A stretch of 64,000 nucleotides of DNA, taken from positions 3,100,001 through 3,164,000 of the forward strand of contig NZ_CP193934.1 in NCBI RefSeq assembly GCF_050859505.1, written 5' to 3'. A program made the translations under genes and the position numbers. The notes beneath the pieces were generated by a model that saw nothing but the letters and a program-made list of their open reading frames with translations, did not search any database and was not told the DNA's origin. This document shows, piece by piece, positions 1 through 8,379 of the stretch. The DNA comes from Marinirhabdus sp050859505. Lineage in GTDB: Bacteria; Bacteroidota; Bacteroidia; Flavobacteriales; Flavobacteriaceae. Position 1 is the stretch's first letter. Every line of letters starts with the position of its first letter.

Positions 1-1237
1 TTTTAAAGAAAAGTGCTTCGTTAATACTATCTTGTTTATAAATGGGTGTTGTAATTGTTTTTGGAAATGAGGATGGTAGTTCACTAAGATTAAAAGAGTC
101 TTTCGGTTTAAAGATATCTTTCTCATACAACAACTTTGGTTTGTTGCTTTCATCTGCACCAAAATATCGTACGTACGAAGAACCATCTGTAAAAATATCG
201 TACACGGCAAATCCTTGTCCGCCGTAGGCAAATAAGCCATCTTTACCCAGGGATGCAAAACCACTTTTAGCAGCAGAACCCGAAACAATTTGTGTTAATC
301 CATCTTGCTCGATATGCTGTAGCGTATGTTCGTGACCAGAAGCAAATATTAAATTGCCGTGTTTTCTTGCTACAGCACCTAATTTGTTCATAAACTTGTT
401 ATAAAGCTCATTGTATCTATCCTGTACCGAAACACCTCCCTGAGAACGTATTTGTGCTACTAAAGAAGATAAACCTGGTAATGGGATGTTACGTTGTGTA
501 GGGTATAAATGTTTATTGGCTCCAAAAAAACCACCGTGAGTCCCATTGGTAAACATGGGATGGTGCATAGCAAATACTACAGATTTATTTTTATTCTTTT
601 CAAGCTCTAATTCCAATTCGATAAAAAATTTCTCCCGGGTTTTAATATCACAATTTTCATTCATGGTGGGATGTATATTCCAATCCTCCAAATACCATTG
701 AGAGTCTATCATGATAAGTTGAATGTTTGGTGAAACCGAAACACTCTTAAGCGGGCATCCATCCATAGGTTGAAAGACATTTTCGCCTTGCATCTTTTCT
801 TCAAGGTATTCCTGTTGTCTTTTTACACCTTCAAGACCATTATTATACCATTCATGGTTGCCCGGAATAAAGAAAATCTGTCCTTTAAAATCTGATGCCG
901 AAGCAAGTTGCGCATCTAACATATATGCTGCACGCTCCCTATCTTCAGACGATTTAGGAGGCATACCATCTGGGTAGATATTATCCCCAAGAAAAATGGT
1001 GAAATTACCTTCGGTGTTTTTATCTTTTATATAGGTATTGTAGGCTGTTAGTCCGTCACTCATTCCGCCTAAGGGAGATTTCCCCGCATCTCCAACCAGA
1101 TAAAAGGTCTGTTCGATTGTTTTTGCAGCAGGATAGGTATATAAAGTTTCGGTATTTCTATATTGCGGGTTGTAAGTTGCACAGCTAATACATAGCAAGA
1201 GGGTTAAAAAATATAGCGGAAATAACTTTAACTTCAT
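1..1237 (-). CDS. Metallophosphoesterase lipoprotein, 3' end cut by the window
   Basis: This gene reads leftward and has no stop codon before base 1, so its C-terminus lies outside the window; 412 codons are visible. The start is followed by a basic, hydrophobic signal and a lipobox (LCISC, Cys19), so the product is probably a lipoprotein acting outside the cytoplasm. The calcineurin-like metallophosphatase motifs appear in order: GDAG near residue 49, GDN at 84-86, GNHE at 126-129, then a HH pair (MHHP) and a GHEH motif that complete a di-metal site. By family it should hydrolyse phosphate monoesters or diesters; the substrate cannot be read from the sequence. It is divergent from the HD/Pycsar-type gene at 1377. 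The fold is certain enough, the substrate is unknown. Confidence 0.88.
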   Translation of the reverse strand, partial: MKLKLFPLYFLTLLLCISCATYNPQYRNTETLYTYPAAKTIEQTFYLVGDAGKSPLGGMSDGLTAYNTYIKDKNTEGNFTIFLGDNIYPDGMPPKSSEDRERAAYMLDAQLASASDFKGQIFFIPGNHEWYNNGLEGVKRQQEYLEEKMQGENVFQPMDGCPLKSVSVSPNIQLIMIDSQWYLEDWNIHPTMNENCDIKTREKFFIELELELEKNKNKSVVFAMHHPMFTNGTHGGFFGANKHLYPTQRNIPLPGLSSLVAQIRSQGGVSVQDRYNELYNKFMNKLGAVARKHGNLIFASGHEHTLQHIEQDGLTQIVSGSAAKSGFASLGKDGLFAYGGQGFAVYDIFTDGSSYVRYFGADESNKPKLLYEKDIFKPKDSFNLSELPSSFPKTITTPIYKQDSINEALFFK

Positions 1238-1376
1238 AAAACAAATATTTTTGAGCAATTTACAGAATCCTTCAAGTATTCCAGTAGCTATTATAAAAGT
1301 TATAATGCTGTTAATTTAGCTAGTTCAATTAAAAAGGATAGTATTTTTTAGTAATTTGGTTCTTTAAAAACACCCT

Positions 1377-2603
1377 ATGAGTGACATTATTCAAAAGGCA
1401 GACGATTTCATATTAAACCTCTTTAAAGAGAAACTGCCCAATACGTTTACCTACCATAATTACACCCATTCTAAACGGGTTTATAAAAGTATAAACGAAA
1501 TTATTGAACACTCACAAATTTCTGTTAAAGATACTACAGTACTACGTTTAAGCGCTTTACTGCACGATACAGGCTACATTAACACAAGGGAAGGTCACGA
1601 AGAAGAAAGTGTAAAAATTGCTACCGAATTTCTTACTTCTGAAAACGTTGAAAAAGACATTATTGAAGGAGTTCAAAAATGCATCATGGCTACCAAGTTC
1701 AAAGGCACTCCAGTAGGAACTTTAGAGGAAATGATGCGTGATGCAGATGCATCACACTTTGGAAAGGATTATTTTCCGGAAGCAAGCGAATTTCTAAGAC
1801 AAGAATATCTATTGCAAAATGTTGAAGAATTTACCCCAACAGAATGGCGTGATGAAAACATAAGTGTACTTTCTGAAAAGCACCAATACTACAGTGAGTA
1901 CGCCTTGAAAAACTGGCAAAAAGAAAAGGAAAACAATCTAGCCCAACTTCTTAAAAGCAGAAAGAAAGAAAAGAAAAAATTTAAAAAAGAAGAATACAAA
2001 GCCCAAATGAAGGCAAAGTATAAAGATTTGAGCCCAGAACGAGGGATTCAGACTTTTTACAGAACTGCCCTGCGAAATCACATTAAATTAAGTGATATAG
2101 CCGATACTAAAGCGAATATTCTACTCTCTGTAAATGCTATTATTATCTCGTTAGTACTTTCCAATTTACTATCGAAACTTGACTCCAATCCATACCTTGT
2201 AATTCCATCAGCTATATTTGTAGTATCCAGTACAATTACTATGGTCCTTGCGGTTATTGCAACCAGACCCAATGTAACAAGAGGAGAATTTACGAAGGAA
2301 GATGTAAAGAATAAAAGTGTAAACTTAACGTTCTTCGGAAATTTTCACCGTATGGAACTTTCACAGTTTCAATGGGCGATAGACGAATTAATTAAAGACC
2401 GCGACTACGTATACTCTTCGCTTACAAAAGATTTATATTTTCTGGGAAAAGTGTTAGATAGAAAATACAGAATCTTACGATGGACGTATACCATATTTGT
2501 AATAGGTATTATTATCTCTATTATAGCTTTTGGGGTTTCCTTTGCGATTTTTGATCCGGTAGGAGTTGAAGAGGTAACAAATAATATAGTAACAGAACTT
2601 TAA
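1377..2603 (+). CDS. HD-domain protein with C-terminal Pycsar-type transmembrane effector domain
   Basis: The protein has 408 residues. Residues 1-175 form an HD phosphohydrolase domain with metal ligands visible as H27/H31, the H63-D64 pair (LLHDTGY) and D122/D124. A very Lys-rich linker (about 180-215) follows. Residues 225-395 match the pattern of the PycTM (DUF5706) effector domain: a conserved soluble helix (RTALRNHIKLSDIADTKAN) running into membrane segments at about 245-265 and 274-296, then a third at 368-392. In Pycsar antiphage systems PycTM proteins respond to cCMP or cUMP made by a neighbouring uridylate or cytidylate cyclase and damage the membrane. No cyclase is visible beside this gene, and HD-PycTM fusions occur widely in Flavobacteriia, so a housekeeping nucleotide-sensing role is as likely as defence. 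Its stop lies 3 bp from the stop of the convergent GAF gene. Confidence 0.8.
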   Translation: MSDIIQKADDFILNLFKEKLPNTFTYHNYTHSKRVYKSINEIIEHSQISVKDTTVLRLSALLHDTGYINTREGHEEESVKIATEFLTSENVEKDIIEGVQKCIMATKFKGTPVGTLEEMMRDADASHFGKDYFPEASEFLRQEYLLQNVEEFTPTEWRDENISVLSEKHQYYSEYALKNWQKEKENNLAQLLKSRKKEKKKFKKEEYKAQMKAKYKDLSPERGIQTFYRTALRNHIKLSDIADTKANILLSVNAIIISLVLSNLLSKLDSNPYLVIPSAIFVVSSTITMVLAVIATRPNVTRGEFTKEDVKNKSVNLTFFGNFHRMELSQFQWAIDELIKDRDYVYSSLTKDLYFLGKVLDRKYRILRWTYTIFVIGIIISIIAFGVSFAIFDPVGVEEVTNNIVTEL

Positions 2604-2606
2604 TTT

Positions 2607-4982
2607 CTAGGTCTTAAGCTGCGACATTAAATCCTCGTACGTATAATATTCCTTTTGGTCGTTTTTGGTATTTGTTTCATATAATACTGAAACTCTAATA
2701 GCCTTAAGACCTGTTACGCCTTGTAAATCCTCAACATCCAGCAACTCAACATCTTTATCCAACATCTTTTTATGTTGTAAAAATGCGATATACTTAAGAT
2801 ACTCTTTCTCATCTTCTTTTTGTGAATACACAATAGAGAGTTTTCCAGATTGCGTAATTCGCTCGTTGGTATCTTTTATGTTCGCTTTATCTACTCGTTT
2901 CTTTACAACTTCGTACCGGGCATTGTACGTGCCATCTACATCAAAACGTTTTTCATCCATTCTGAATCGTAATGAAAGTGATGAGTTAAATGCCAAAATC
3001 ATAGAAGCCACATCTAACTGTACAGGAAGTTTTTCTTTCAGTTTATAAAAAGAATTCTCCATCTCGCACATTACTTGCAACTGCCATAAACGCAAATTAT
3101 ACAAGTATACTTTGTGGAAGTTTTTTCCCTTGGTTATAGATTCACCTATATAAAGACTGTGCTCGACGCCATCAGTCTTAAAACGTTCAAAATAATGTGG
3201 GTACATATCCTGGGCTTCTTTTTGTTTTCTATCTATAATAGAAGCCATACGTTTGTTAATAAGTGTTACAGATTCGTCATAATCTTTTCTATGCGTATAG
3301 ACCAATCCCGAACCAGCTTCTACCATTTCCTGATACTCCACAACCATAGCTTTTAAAGCTTCGCTCTTTTTGGAAAGATGCTTAAATAATGGAACTATTT
3401 CAAATTTTAGAAACTGAAGTACTTGCCGTTCACTATTTACTTGTAATTCTTCGGTATTAAAATCTTCTAAGAAATTCTCAATTCTGAATTCCAATTGCTC
3501 ATAAATTGGCAATTTTTCTAAGGTATAAATTCGCTTTATAATTTTTTGAATGTGCTCCAACTGCAATACAAGATCTTTTTTGGTAGCTTCATTTCTTACT
3601 TCAGAAGAACCTTTTATATCTATTTGTCCGTATAAAGGATATACATTTTCAAAAACTACTTCTTTAAAATAAGCCTGTTGTCCGCCGCGTTGGGCTTTGA
3701 TTACCCGTTCTGCTTCTCGATGAAATTTCCAATGCACACTGGAGTGTATCGCAGTACACTCATCCTGAATCATTAGTTCAATTTCGTTTTCTTCTCTTTC
3801 TTTTGAACGCTTTACAGAATCTACCAAATTAGGCAGCACATCGTGTAGTTTGTTAGCATTTATAGAATTTAATGCCTGCGGAATGGTAGACACTATTTCA
3901 AGAATACCATATAATTTATCGTTATCTACTACGGGGACTATAATAGCACTGGCTACTTTTTGTTTCAGTAGTTTTTGATATAAAATATTTTCTGGATATA
4001 GATTGGCATAGCGCTCTACTTCCGAAATACAATAAAACTGTTTTTGTTTAAATAAGGTATAATAAGAGGCTTCACAAAGTGCGGTGTCGCATTTCTCTTT
4101 TTTCTTCCCGTCCAGAACAAAACTTTCACCTAACGCTCCAGGTTGCTCAAAAAGATCTTGCTCTTCATTAAAAATAGTAAAACCTACTTTTAAATCTTGA
4201 ATAGAATAGAGTGACTTTAGGATTCCCGCAAACTCTTCTATAAAGTTTCCATCTTTGGCAGACTCATTAGCGAGTAAGCTGGTTTTAAAATCAGATAAAG
4301 ATACATCGGCCGTGGCATCATACATATTGGCTATGACAAATCCGGAGTACAACCAGGAATTAGGAGGAAACTTTTCCTTCCATAATTCTATATTATTGAA
4401 GTTATCCAGTAATTCTGAAACATCTTCTTGGGTAATATTTACGGAAGCATCTGTCTTTTCAATCTGCCCAAAGTCTGCATTGTAAAGTACTTTATAGGAT
4501 TTCATAACGCCATTTGCATCTGGAATGTTATAAAAATAAGGACGTCTAAAATCTATATTATAGCCATAATACCCCTTAAGGATTAAACTACATCCTAGAA
4601 TATAGAACTCATCATCGTTCATATCTGTTAATTGTAGTTCATAAGAGCTATCGGCATTAGCCTTAATGGCATCGTATCTGGAGGTGGTTTTAAATGGAGT
4701 GGATTGAAAAGGTGCCCCTGCAATTTTTATTTCGTTGGTTTGTAAAACCGAAGTAAAAATATCGTCCAGCACAAAATCTATTTGTTTTTGTACTTTTTTA
4801 ATCTCTTTTTGAGTGGTAAAACCTTCAGAAAGTATAGGGTGTTTTTTTGCTACCGCCAACACTTCCTCAGCGCGTCTTTTTTGTAAGTCGCTGCCAGTAG
4901 TGAGGTTAGCTTCGTAAGTTTCAAACAACGTTTTAAAGCTTATCCGTATATCTAATGGAAATTCCCTTCCTGTATCTTTCAT
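2607..4982 (-). CDS. Large GAF-domain protein of unknown function
   Basis: The product has 791 residues and no signal peptide or membrane segment, so it is probably cytosolic. The ATG at 4982 is preferred to an in-frame TTG four codons upstream. The N-terminal 240 residues are unassigned. A GAF-like sensory domain covers roughly residues 240-390, including the typical strand pattern AIIVPVVDNDKLYGILEIVS. After it comes a long, mostly helical region with a conserved-looking stretch (YPLYGQIDIKGSSEVRN near residue 450) that I associate with large GAF proteins of Bacteroidota but cannot link to an activity. No GGDEF, cyclase or kinase motif is visible. It is convergent with the HD-Pycsar-type gene, with only 3 bp between the stops. 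Ligand and output are unknown. Confidence 0.72.
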   Translation of the reverse strand: MKDTGREFPLDIRISFKTLFETYEANLTTGSDLQKRRAEEVLAVAKKHPILSEGFTTQKEIKKVQKQIDFVLDDIFTSVLQTNEIKIAGAPFQSTPFKTTSRYDAIKANADSSYELQLTDMNDDEFYILGCSLILKGYYGYNIDFRRPYFYNIPDANGVMKSYKVLYNADFGQIEKTDASVNITQEDVSELLDNFNNIELWKEKFPPNSWLYSGFVIANMYDATADVSLSDFKTSLLANESAKDGNFIEEFAGILKSLYSIQDLKVGFTIFNEEQDLFEQPGALGESFVLDGKKKEKCDTALCEASYYTLFKQKQFYCISEVERYANLYPENILYQKLLKQKVASAIIVPVVDNDKLYGILEIVSTIPQALNSINANKLHDVLPNLVDSVKRSKEREENEIELMIQDECTAIHSSVHWKFHREAERVIKAQRGGQQAYFKEVVFENVYPLYGQIDIKGSSEVRNEATKKDLVLQLEHIQKIIKRIYTLEKLPIYEQLEFRIENFLEDFNTEELQVNSERQVLQFLKFEIVPLFKHLSKKSEALKAMVVEYQEMVEAGSGLVYTHRKDYDESVTLINKRMASIIDRKQKEAQDMYPHYFERFKTDGVEHSLYIGESITKGKNFHKVYLYNLRLWQLQVMCEMENSFYKLKEKLPVQLDVASMILAFNSSLSLRFRMDEKRFDVDGTYNARYEVVKKRVDKANIKDTNERITQSGKLSIVYSQKEDEKEYLKYIAFLQHKKMLDKDVELLDVEDLQGVTGLKAIRVSVLYETNTKNDQKEYYTYEDLMSQLKT

Positions 4983-5335
4983 TTTAACTATCAAGTATTT
5001 ACCTTGTAAAAATATACAATTAAAAACGATGTAGTTTACAATTATTATAGAATTAACACCTGAAGTAATGGAATCTTTTTGGTCAAAGCCAAGATCTTTT
5101 TCTACCTAGCCGCACCCCTCAAAACCTGCTTTATTGTGCTGTCGTTGGGGTAGTTTGTAGCAGACAACACTTATTTTTTAAGCTTAGCAATAACTATGGC
5201 GTTCAAAAAGGCCAACATTTAGAAGGAAAATACAGTATGTATAGATAAGAGAAAAAATAGAAATCACTTTATTATAAATAATTCGTTTTTTTTCGCAAGA
5301 AAATACCTTTATTTTTGTTGAAAATTTAAAGTATT
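4983..5335. other. Intergenic region between divergent genes
   Basis: About 350 bases separate the GAF gene (minus) from the thioredoxin lipoprotein gene (plus). Apart from the promoter box at 5310-5317 I see no open frame with coding character, no RNA gene and no strong hairpin. The stretch 5100-5220 is less AT-rich than its surroundings and could be a gene remnant, but I could not identify it. Confidence 0.4.
5310..5317 (+). promoter_or_regulatory. -7 promoter box (TATTTTTG)
   Basis: This is a full match to the Bacteroidota -7 consensus TAnnTTTG, 18 bases before the ATG of the thioredoxin lipoprotein gene. No clear TTG -33 element stands at the usual distance. Confidence 0.55.
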
Positions 5336-6448
5336 ATGAAAGTATTATTTTCTATAATGGCAGTTGCATTTTTAATAGCTTGCCAAGGCGAGTCTAACAC
5401 CTATACAATATCTGGTACAGCACAAGGTTTTGAAGATGGCACCACAATTATGGTGAACCAAATAAACCCTGTTAGCAATCAGCCTAGCGTTATTGACACC
5501 ATTATTATAACTGGTGGAACGTTTACTGCCAGCTACCCTAAAAACGATATGGCTACGGTTAATTATCTTTCGGTTGGACAACAGGGAACTCTTGCATACT
5601 TTCCGGAAAATAAAGACTTGCAGGTTACCTTATATAAGGATAGTATTCAAGCTTCTTATGTAACCGGTAGTCCTCAAAATGATACGTATCGTGAGTTTGT
5701 AAGTACCATAACGAAGTATGGACGCCGCAGACAAGATATTGGTACGCAATATAGAACAGCTCAACAGCAGCAAGATGGGATGTTGGCAACGCAATTGCAA
5801 GCAGAGAATGCAAAAATTTTAGAAGAAGAAATTGCGTACAAGAAAAATTTTATTGCCGAAAATGGTGGTTCTCTTTTTTCTGTTATGCTTATTTCTGAAA
5901 TGTTAAACAAAAAGCAATTAACTTCTATTGAAGCAAAAAGTGCACTAGACGGTTTGGATCCTAAGATGAAAGAATCTACCACAGCTGTAAAAATTAGAAC
6001 CACGGTAGAAAACATGAGTGCTGCAGATATAGGATCTAAAGCTCCAGAGTTTTCAGCAAAAACACCCGAGGGTACTGACCTGGCATTGAGTGATGCTTTG
6101 GGAAAATACACCATTATAGATTTTTGGGCGTCTTGGTGTAAACCTTGCCGAATAGAAAATCCTAATGTGGTAAAAGTGTATGAAAAATACCACGACAAAG
6201 GGCTCAACATCATTAGCGTTTCTCTAGACCGCCAGGGCCAAGAGGATCGATGGAAACAAGCGATAACCGATGATAACATGGATTGGTACCACGTATCCAA
6301 CCTTATGTTTTGGCAAGATCCTATTGCAAAACAATACAGTGTTCGCTCCATTCCTGCCACATTTTTGCTGGATGAAAACGGAACGATTATAGACAAAAAT
6401 TTACGAGGCCCCGCGCTAGAAGCCAAGATTGCTTCTTTGTTGGAGTAA
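5336..6448 (+). CDS. TlpA/ResA-like thiol-disulfide oxidoreductase lipoprotein with DUF4369-type N-terminus
   Basis: The product has 370 residues. A short hydrophobic signal ends in a lipobox (LIAC, Cys16). Residues 20-110 form a beta-rich domain of the DUF4369 type, residues 115-225 are helical, and residues 230-370 form a thioredoxin fold of the AhpC/TSA-TlpA type. The active site is WASWCKPCR with redox cysteines C268 and C271, and the cis-proline region is seen as RSIPATFLLDE. Proteins of this family reduce or shuffle disulfides in the periplasm, often during cytochrome c maturation or stress. It appears monocistronic: promoter box at 5310-5317 and a hairpin after the stop at 6517-6561. 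The fold is near certain; the partner is unknown. Confidence 0.88.
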   Translation: MKVLFSIMAVAFLIACQGESNTYTISGTAQGFEDGTTIMVNQINPVSNQPSVIDTIIITGGTFTASYPKNDMATVNYLSVGQQGTLAYFPENKDLQVTLYKDSIQASYVTGSPQNDTYREFVSTITKYGRRRQDIGTQYRTAQQQQDGMLATQLQAENAKILEEEIAYKKNFIAENGGSLFSVMLISEMLNKKQLTSIEAKSALDGLDPKMKESTTAVKIRTTVENMSAADIGSKAPEFSAKTPEGTDLALSDALGKYTIIDFWASWCKPCRIENPNVVKVYEKYHDKGLNIISVSLDRQGQEDRWKQAITDDNMDWYHVSNLMFWQDPIAKQYSVRSIPATFLLDENGTIIDKNLRGPALEAKIASLLE

Positions 6449-6516
6449 GATTTAAAAGGCTACCATTACAATTGTTGCTGTTACCTGATACATCTTACTA
6501 AGCACAATTCTATACT

Positions 6517-6561
6517 AAAGGTTAAAAATTAATGAGAAACTCTTGTTACTTTTTAACCTTT
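6517..6561. terminator. Bidirectional terminator between convergent genes
   Basis: A perfect 12-bp inverted repeat (AAAGGTTAAAAA at 6517-6528, TTTTTAACCTTT at 6550-6561) lies between the stops of the thioredoxin gene and the rhomboid gene. The arms are A/T-rich at their inner ends and the loop is 21 nt, so it is a moderate terminator candidate in both directions. Confidence 0.5.
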
Positions 6562-6579
6562 CACTATGTTACCCTGGTT

Positions 6580-7230
6580 CTATATTTTACCTAGTTTGTG
6601 CAATATAAACAGTAGAACGATAGGCAATGCTAGCACCAAAACAATCCACAAATTGGTTTGTAGTAAAACCGGGGCGAAGCCTAATGTAAGTGCATAGCCC
6701 GCAATAGCACCACCAAAGTGAGCATCGTGCCCAATGTTACCCTTCCTGCTTTTCATCCCGTAGATAGAATATAACAGGTAAAGTAACCCAAAAATCCAGG
6801 CTGGTATTGCTATTGGAATAAAAAATAAATACAATCCCATTTCAGGATAAAATAAAATAGCAGAATATAATATTCCCGTAACAGCACCACTTGCTCCTAC
6901 GGCACTATAATGAAATTCATCCTTATGAAAGTAGAATGATAATAGATTGCCCATCAGTAAAGCTGCCATATAAATAAGTACAAACTGAACAGATCCCAAC
7001 GCATCAATCACTACGTGCGCAAAAAAATACAGCGTTAACATATTGAAGAGCAGGTGGGTAAAATCTACGTGCAAAAAACCAGAAGTAAACATTCTAATCT
7101 GTTCTCCACGCCGTATGCCTGCAATATTGAATTTGTATTTTTCAAAAAAAGAGAAATCGTTGAACCCCTTTATCGAGATTAATATATTCGCGGCAATAAT
7201 GACGATAGTAGTAATATTAAGGTTCTGCAT
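6580..7230 (-). CDS. Rhomboid-family intramembrane serine protease
   Basis: The product has 216 residues with about six hydrophobic membrane segments. The rhomboid signatures are present: HxxxN in the second segment (H59, N63), the nucleophile motif GASG with Ser114, and the catalytic His171 in the last segments (HDAHFGGAIAGY). Rhomboids cleave transmembrane helices of other proteins inside the bilayer. The length fits a minimal bacterial rhomboid without extra cytosolic domains. The gene is divergent from the acyltransferase gene at 7294. The substrate is unknown. Confidence is high because both catalytic residues are in their expected sequence context. Confidence 0.92.
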   Translation of the reverse strand: MQNLNITTIVIIAANILISIKGFNDFSFFEKYKFNIAGIRRGEQIRMFTSGFLHVDFTHLLFNMLTLYFFAHVVIDALGSVQFVLIYMAALLMGNLLSFYFHKDEFHYSAVGASGAVTGILYSAILFYPEMGLYLFFIPIAIPAWIFGLLYLLYSIYGMKSRKGNIGHDAHFGGAIAGYALTLGFAPVLLQTNLWIVLVLALPIVLLFILHKLGKI

Positions 7231-7271
7231 TCTAACAATAAAGTTTTTTAATTTGAAGCAATAAATTTAGT

Positions 7272-7279
7272 TAGTTTTG
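7272..7279 (+). promoter_or_regulatory. -7 promoter box (TAGTTTTG) that decides the downstream start
   Basis: The box matches TAnnTTTG fully, with a TTG at 7253-7255 upstream (16-bp spacer, slightly short). Its last base is the first base of an in-frame GTG that would otherwise extend the acyltransferase by five codons, so translation more likely begins at the ATG at 7294. Confidence 0.6.
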
Positions 7280-7293
7280 TGCTAACAATCGCT

Positions 7294-8184
7294 ATGCAAC
7301 GTTTAGTTTATCTTTTAGTTTACCCTGTTATTTGGTTTATTTCCATACTTCCGTTCTGGATGCTCTATGGGATTTCCAATGTATTATTTTTCTTTGTCTT
7401 TTATATCGTTGGCTATCGCAAGAAGGTGGTTGCTGAAAATTTAAAGCTAGCACTACCGCATAAAACCGAAAAAGAACGCAAGGCGATCCGGAGGAAGTTT
7501 TACGTCCATTTTTGTGATATGGTGCTGGAAGCCATAAAATCGCTTACAATTTCTGAAAAACAGATGAAAAAGCGATTTACTATTAGCAACGTAGGCATTA
7601 TCCATGAACTAGAGAAGGAAAACCAAAATATCCTGATGTTTATGGGCCACTACGCCAGTTGGGAATGGAGCGTAATCTTACAGCGCTTTATAAACCATAA
7701 AGGATATGCCGTCTACAAGCGCATTGAAAACGACTATTTTGATACCCTAGTAAGGAAAATTAGAGCCAGATACAATAGCGAACTCATCCATACCAAAGAA
7801 ACCGTTCACAAATTAGGGAAAGCTATTGCCAATAACGAACTACTGCTTACAGCCTTCATTGCAGACCAAACCGCGAAACACTGGAAAGCGAAACATTTTC
7901 AGGAGTTTATGGGGATCAAAGTACCTGTACTTACCGGAGGTGAAATGCTTGCCAAAAAATTCGATATGGCAGTGATCTATCTCGACATTCGGAAAGTAAA
8001 AAGAGGCCATTACGCAGCCGATGTAAAACTCATTACCAAAAACCCAAACGACTTCCCAAATTATCAGATAACTGATAGATTTTTAAACTTGGTAGAAGAC
8101 CAAATAAACGCAGAACCTGCTTACTATCTCTGGACCCATAAGCGCTGGAAGTACAAAGATAAGGTGAAGGAGTATGAAAAGTGA
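7294..8184 (+). CDS. Lysophospholipid/lipid A acyltransferase (LpxL/HtrB family)
   Basis: The product has 296 residues from the ATG at 7294; a GTG five codons upstream is rejected because it lies in the -7 box. An N-terminal membrane anchor (residues 1-35) is followed by an LABLP-type acyltransferase domain. The HX4D/E-like catalytic motif is seen as GHYASWEW, and a later block reads TAFIADQTA, as in LpxL/HtrB relatives. The family transfers a fatty acyl chain from acyl-ACP to the lipid A precursor at the inner membrane. Bacteroidota carry several paralogues, and some make ornithine or other lipids, so the acceptor is not certain. It runs convergently toward glmM. Confidence 0.85.
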   Translation: MQRLVYLLVYPVIWFISILPFWMLYGISNVLFFFVFYIVGYRKKVVAENLKLALPHKTEKERKAIRRKFYVHFCDMVLEAIKSLTISEKQMKKRFTISNVGIIHELEKENQNILMFMGHYASWEWSVILQRFINHKGYAVYKRIENDYFDTLVRKIRARYNSELIHTKETVHKLGKAIANNELLLTAFIADQTAKHWKAKHFQEFMGIKVPVLTGGEMLAKKFDMAVIYLDIRKVKRGHYAADVKLITKNPNDFPNYQITDRFLNLVEDQINAEPAYYLWTHKRWKYKDKVKEYEK

Positions 8185-8379
8185 TTCGTGAATTAGTTAC
8201 TTGGACAACTAGTAAATTAGACTAAATAATACCTATCATAAATTCCAATTTTTCAATAAAACATTGCGCGCTAGCCCCTTTAGGGTTAGGCTGTGTGATG
8301 GAAATTGGCTATAAAAAAGCACCCGTTACAAAAACGAGCCAATTTGAATTTTTTGAATTTGGAATTTGAGGTTTGGATT
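8185..8379. other. Convergent intergenic region with small inverted repeats
   Basis: This gap separates the acyltransferase and glmM stops. It holds a GC-richer hairpin-like core (CTAGCCCC / GGGTTAG around 8270-8289) and an outer pair AAATTCCAA (near 8240) / TTGGAATTT (near 8358) flanking it. It probably ends transcription from both sides. No coding frame is seen. Confidence 0.4.
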
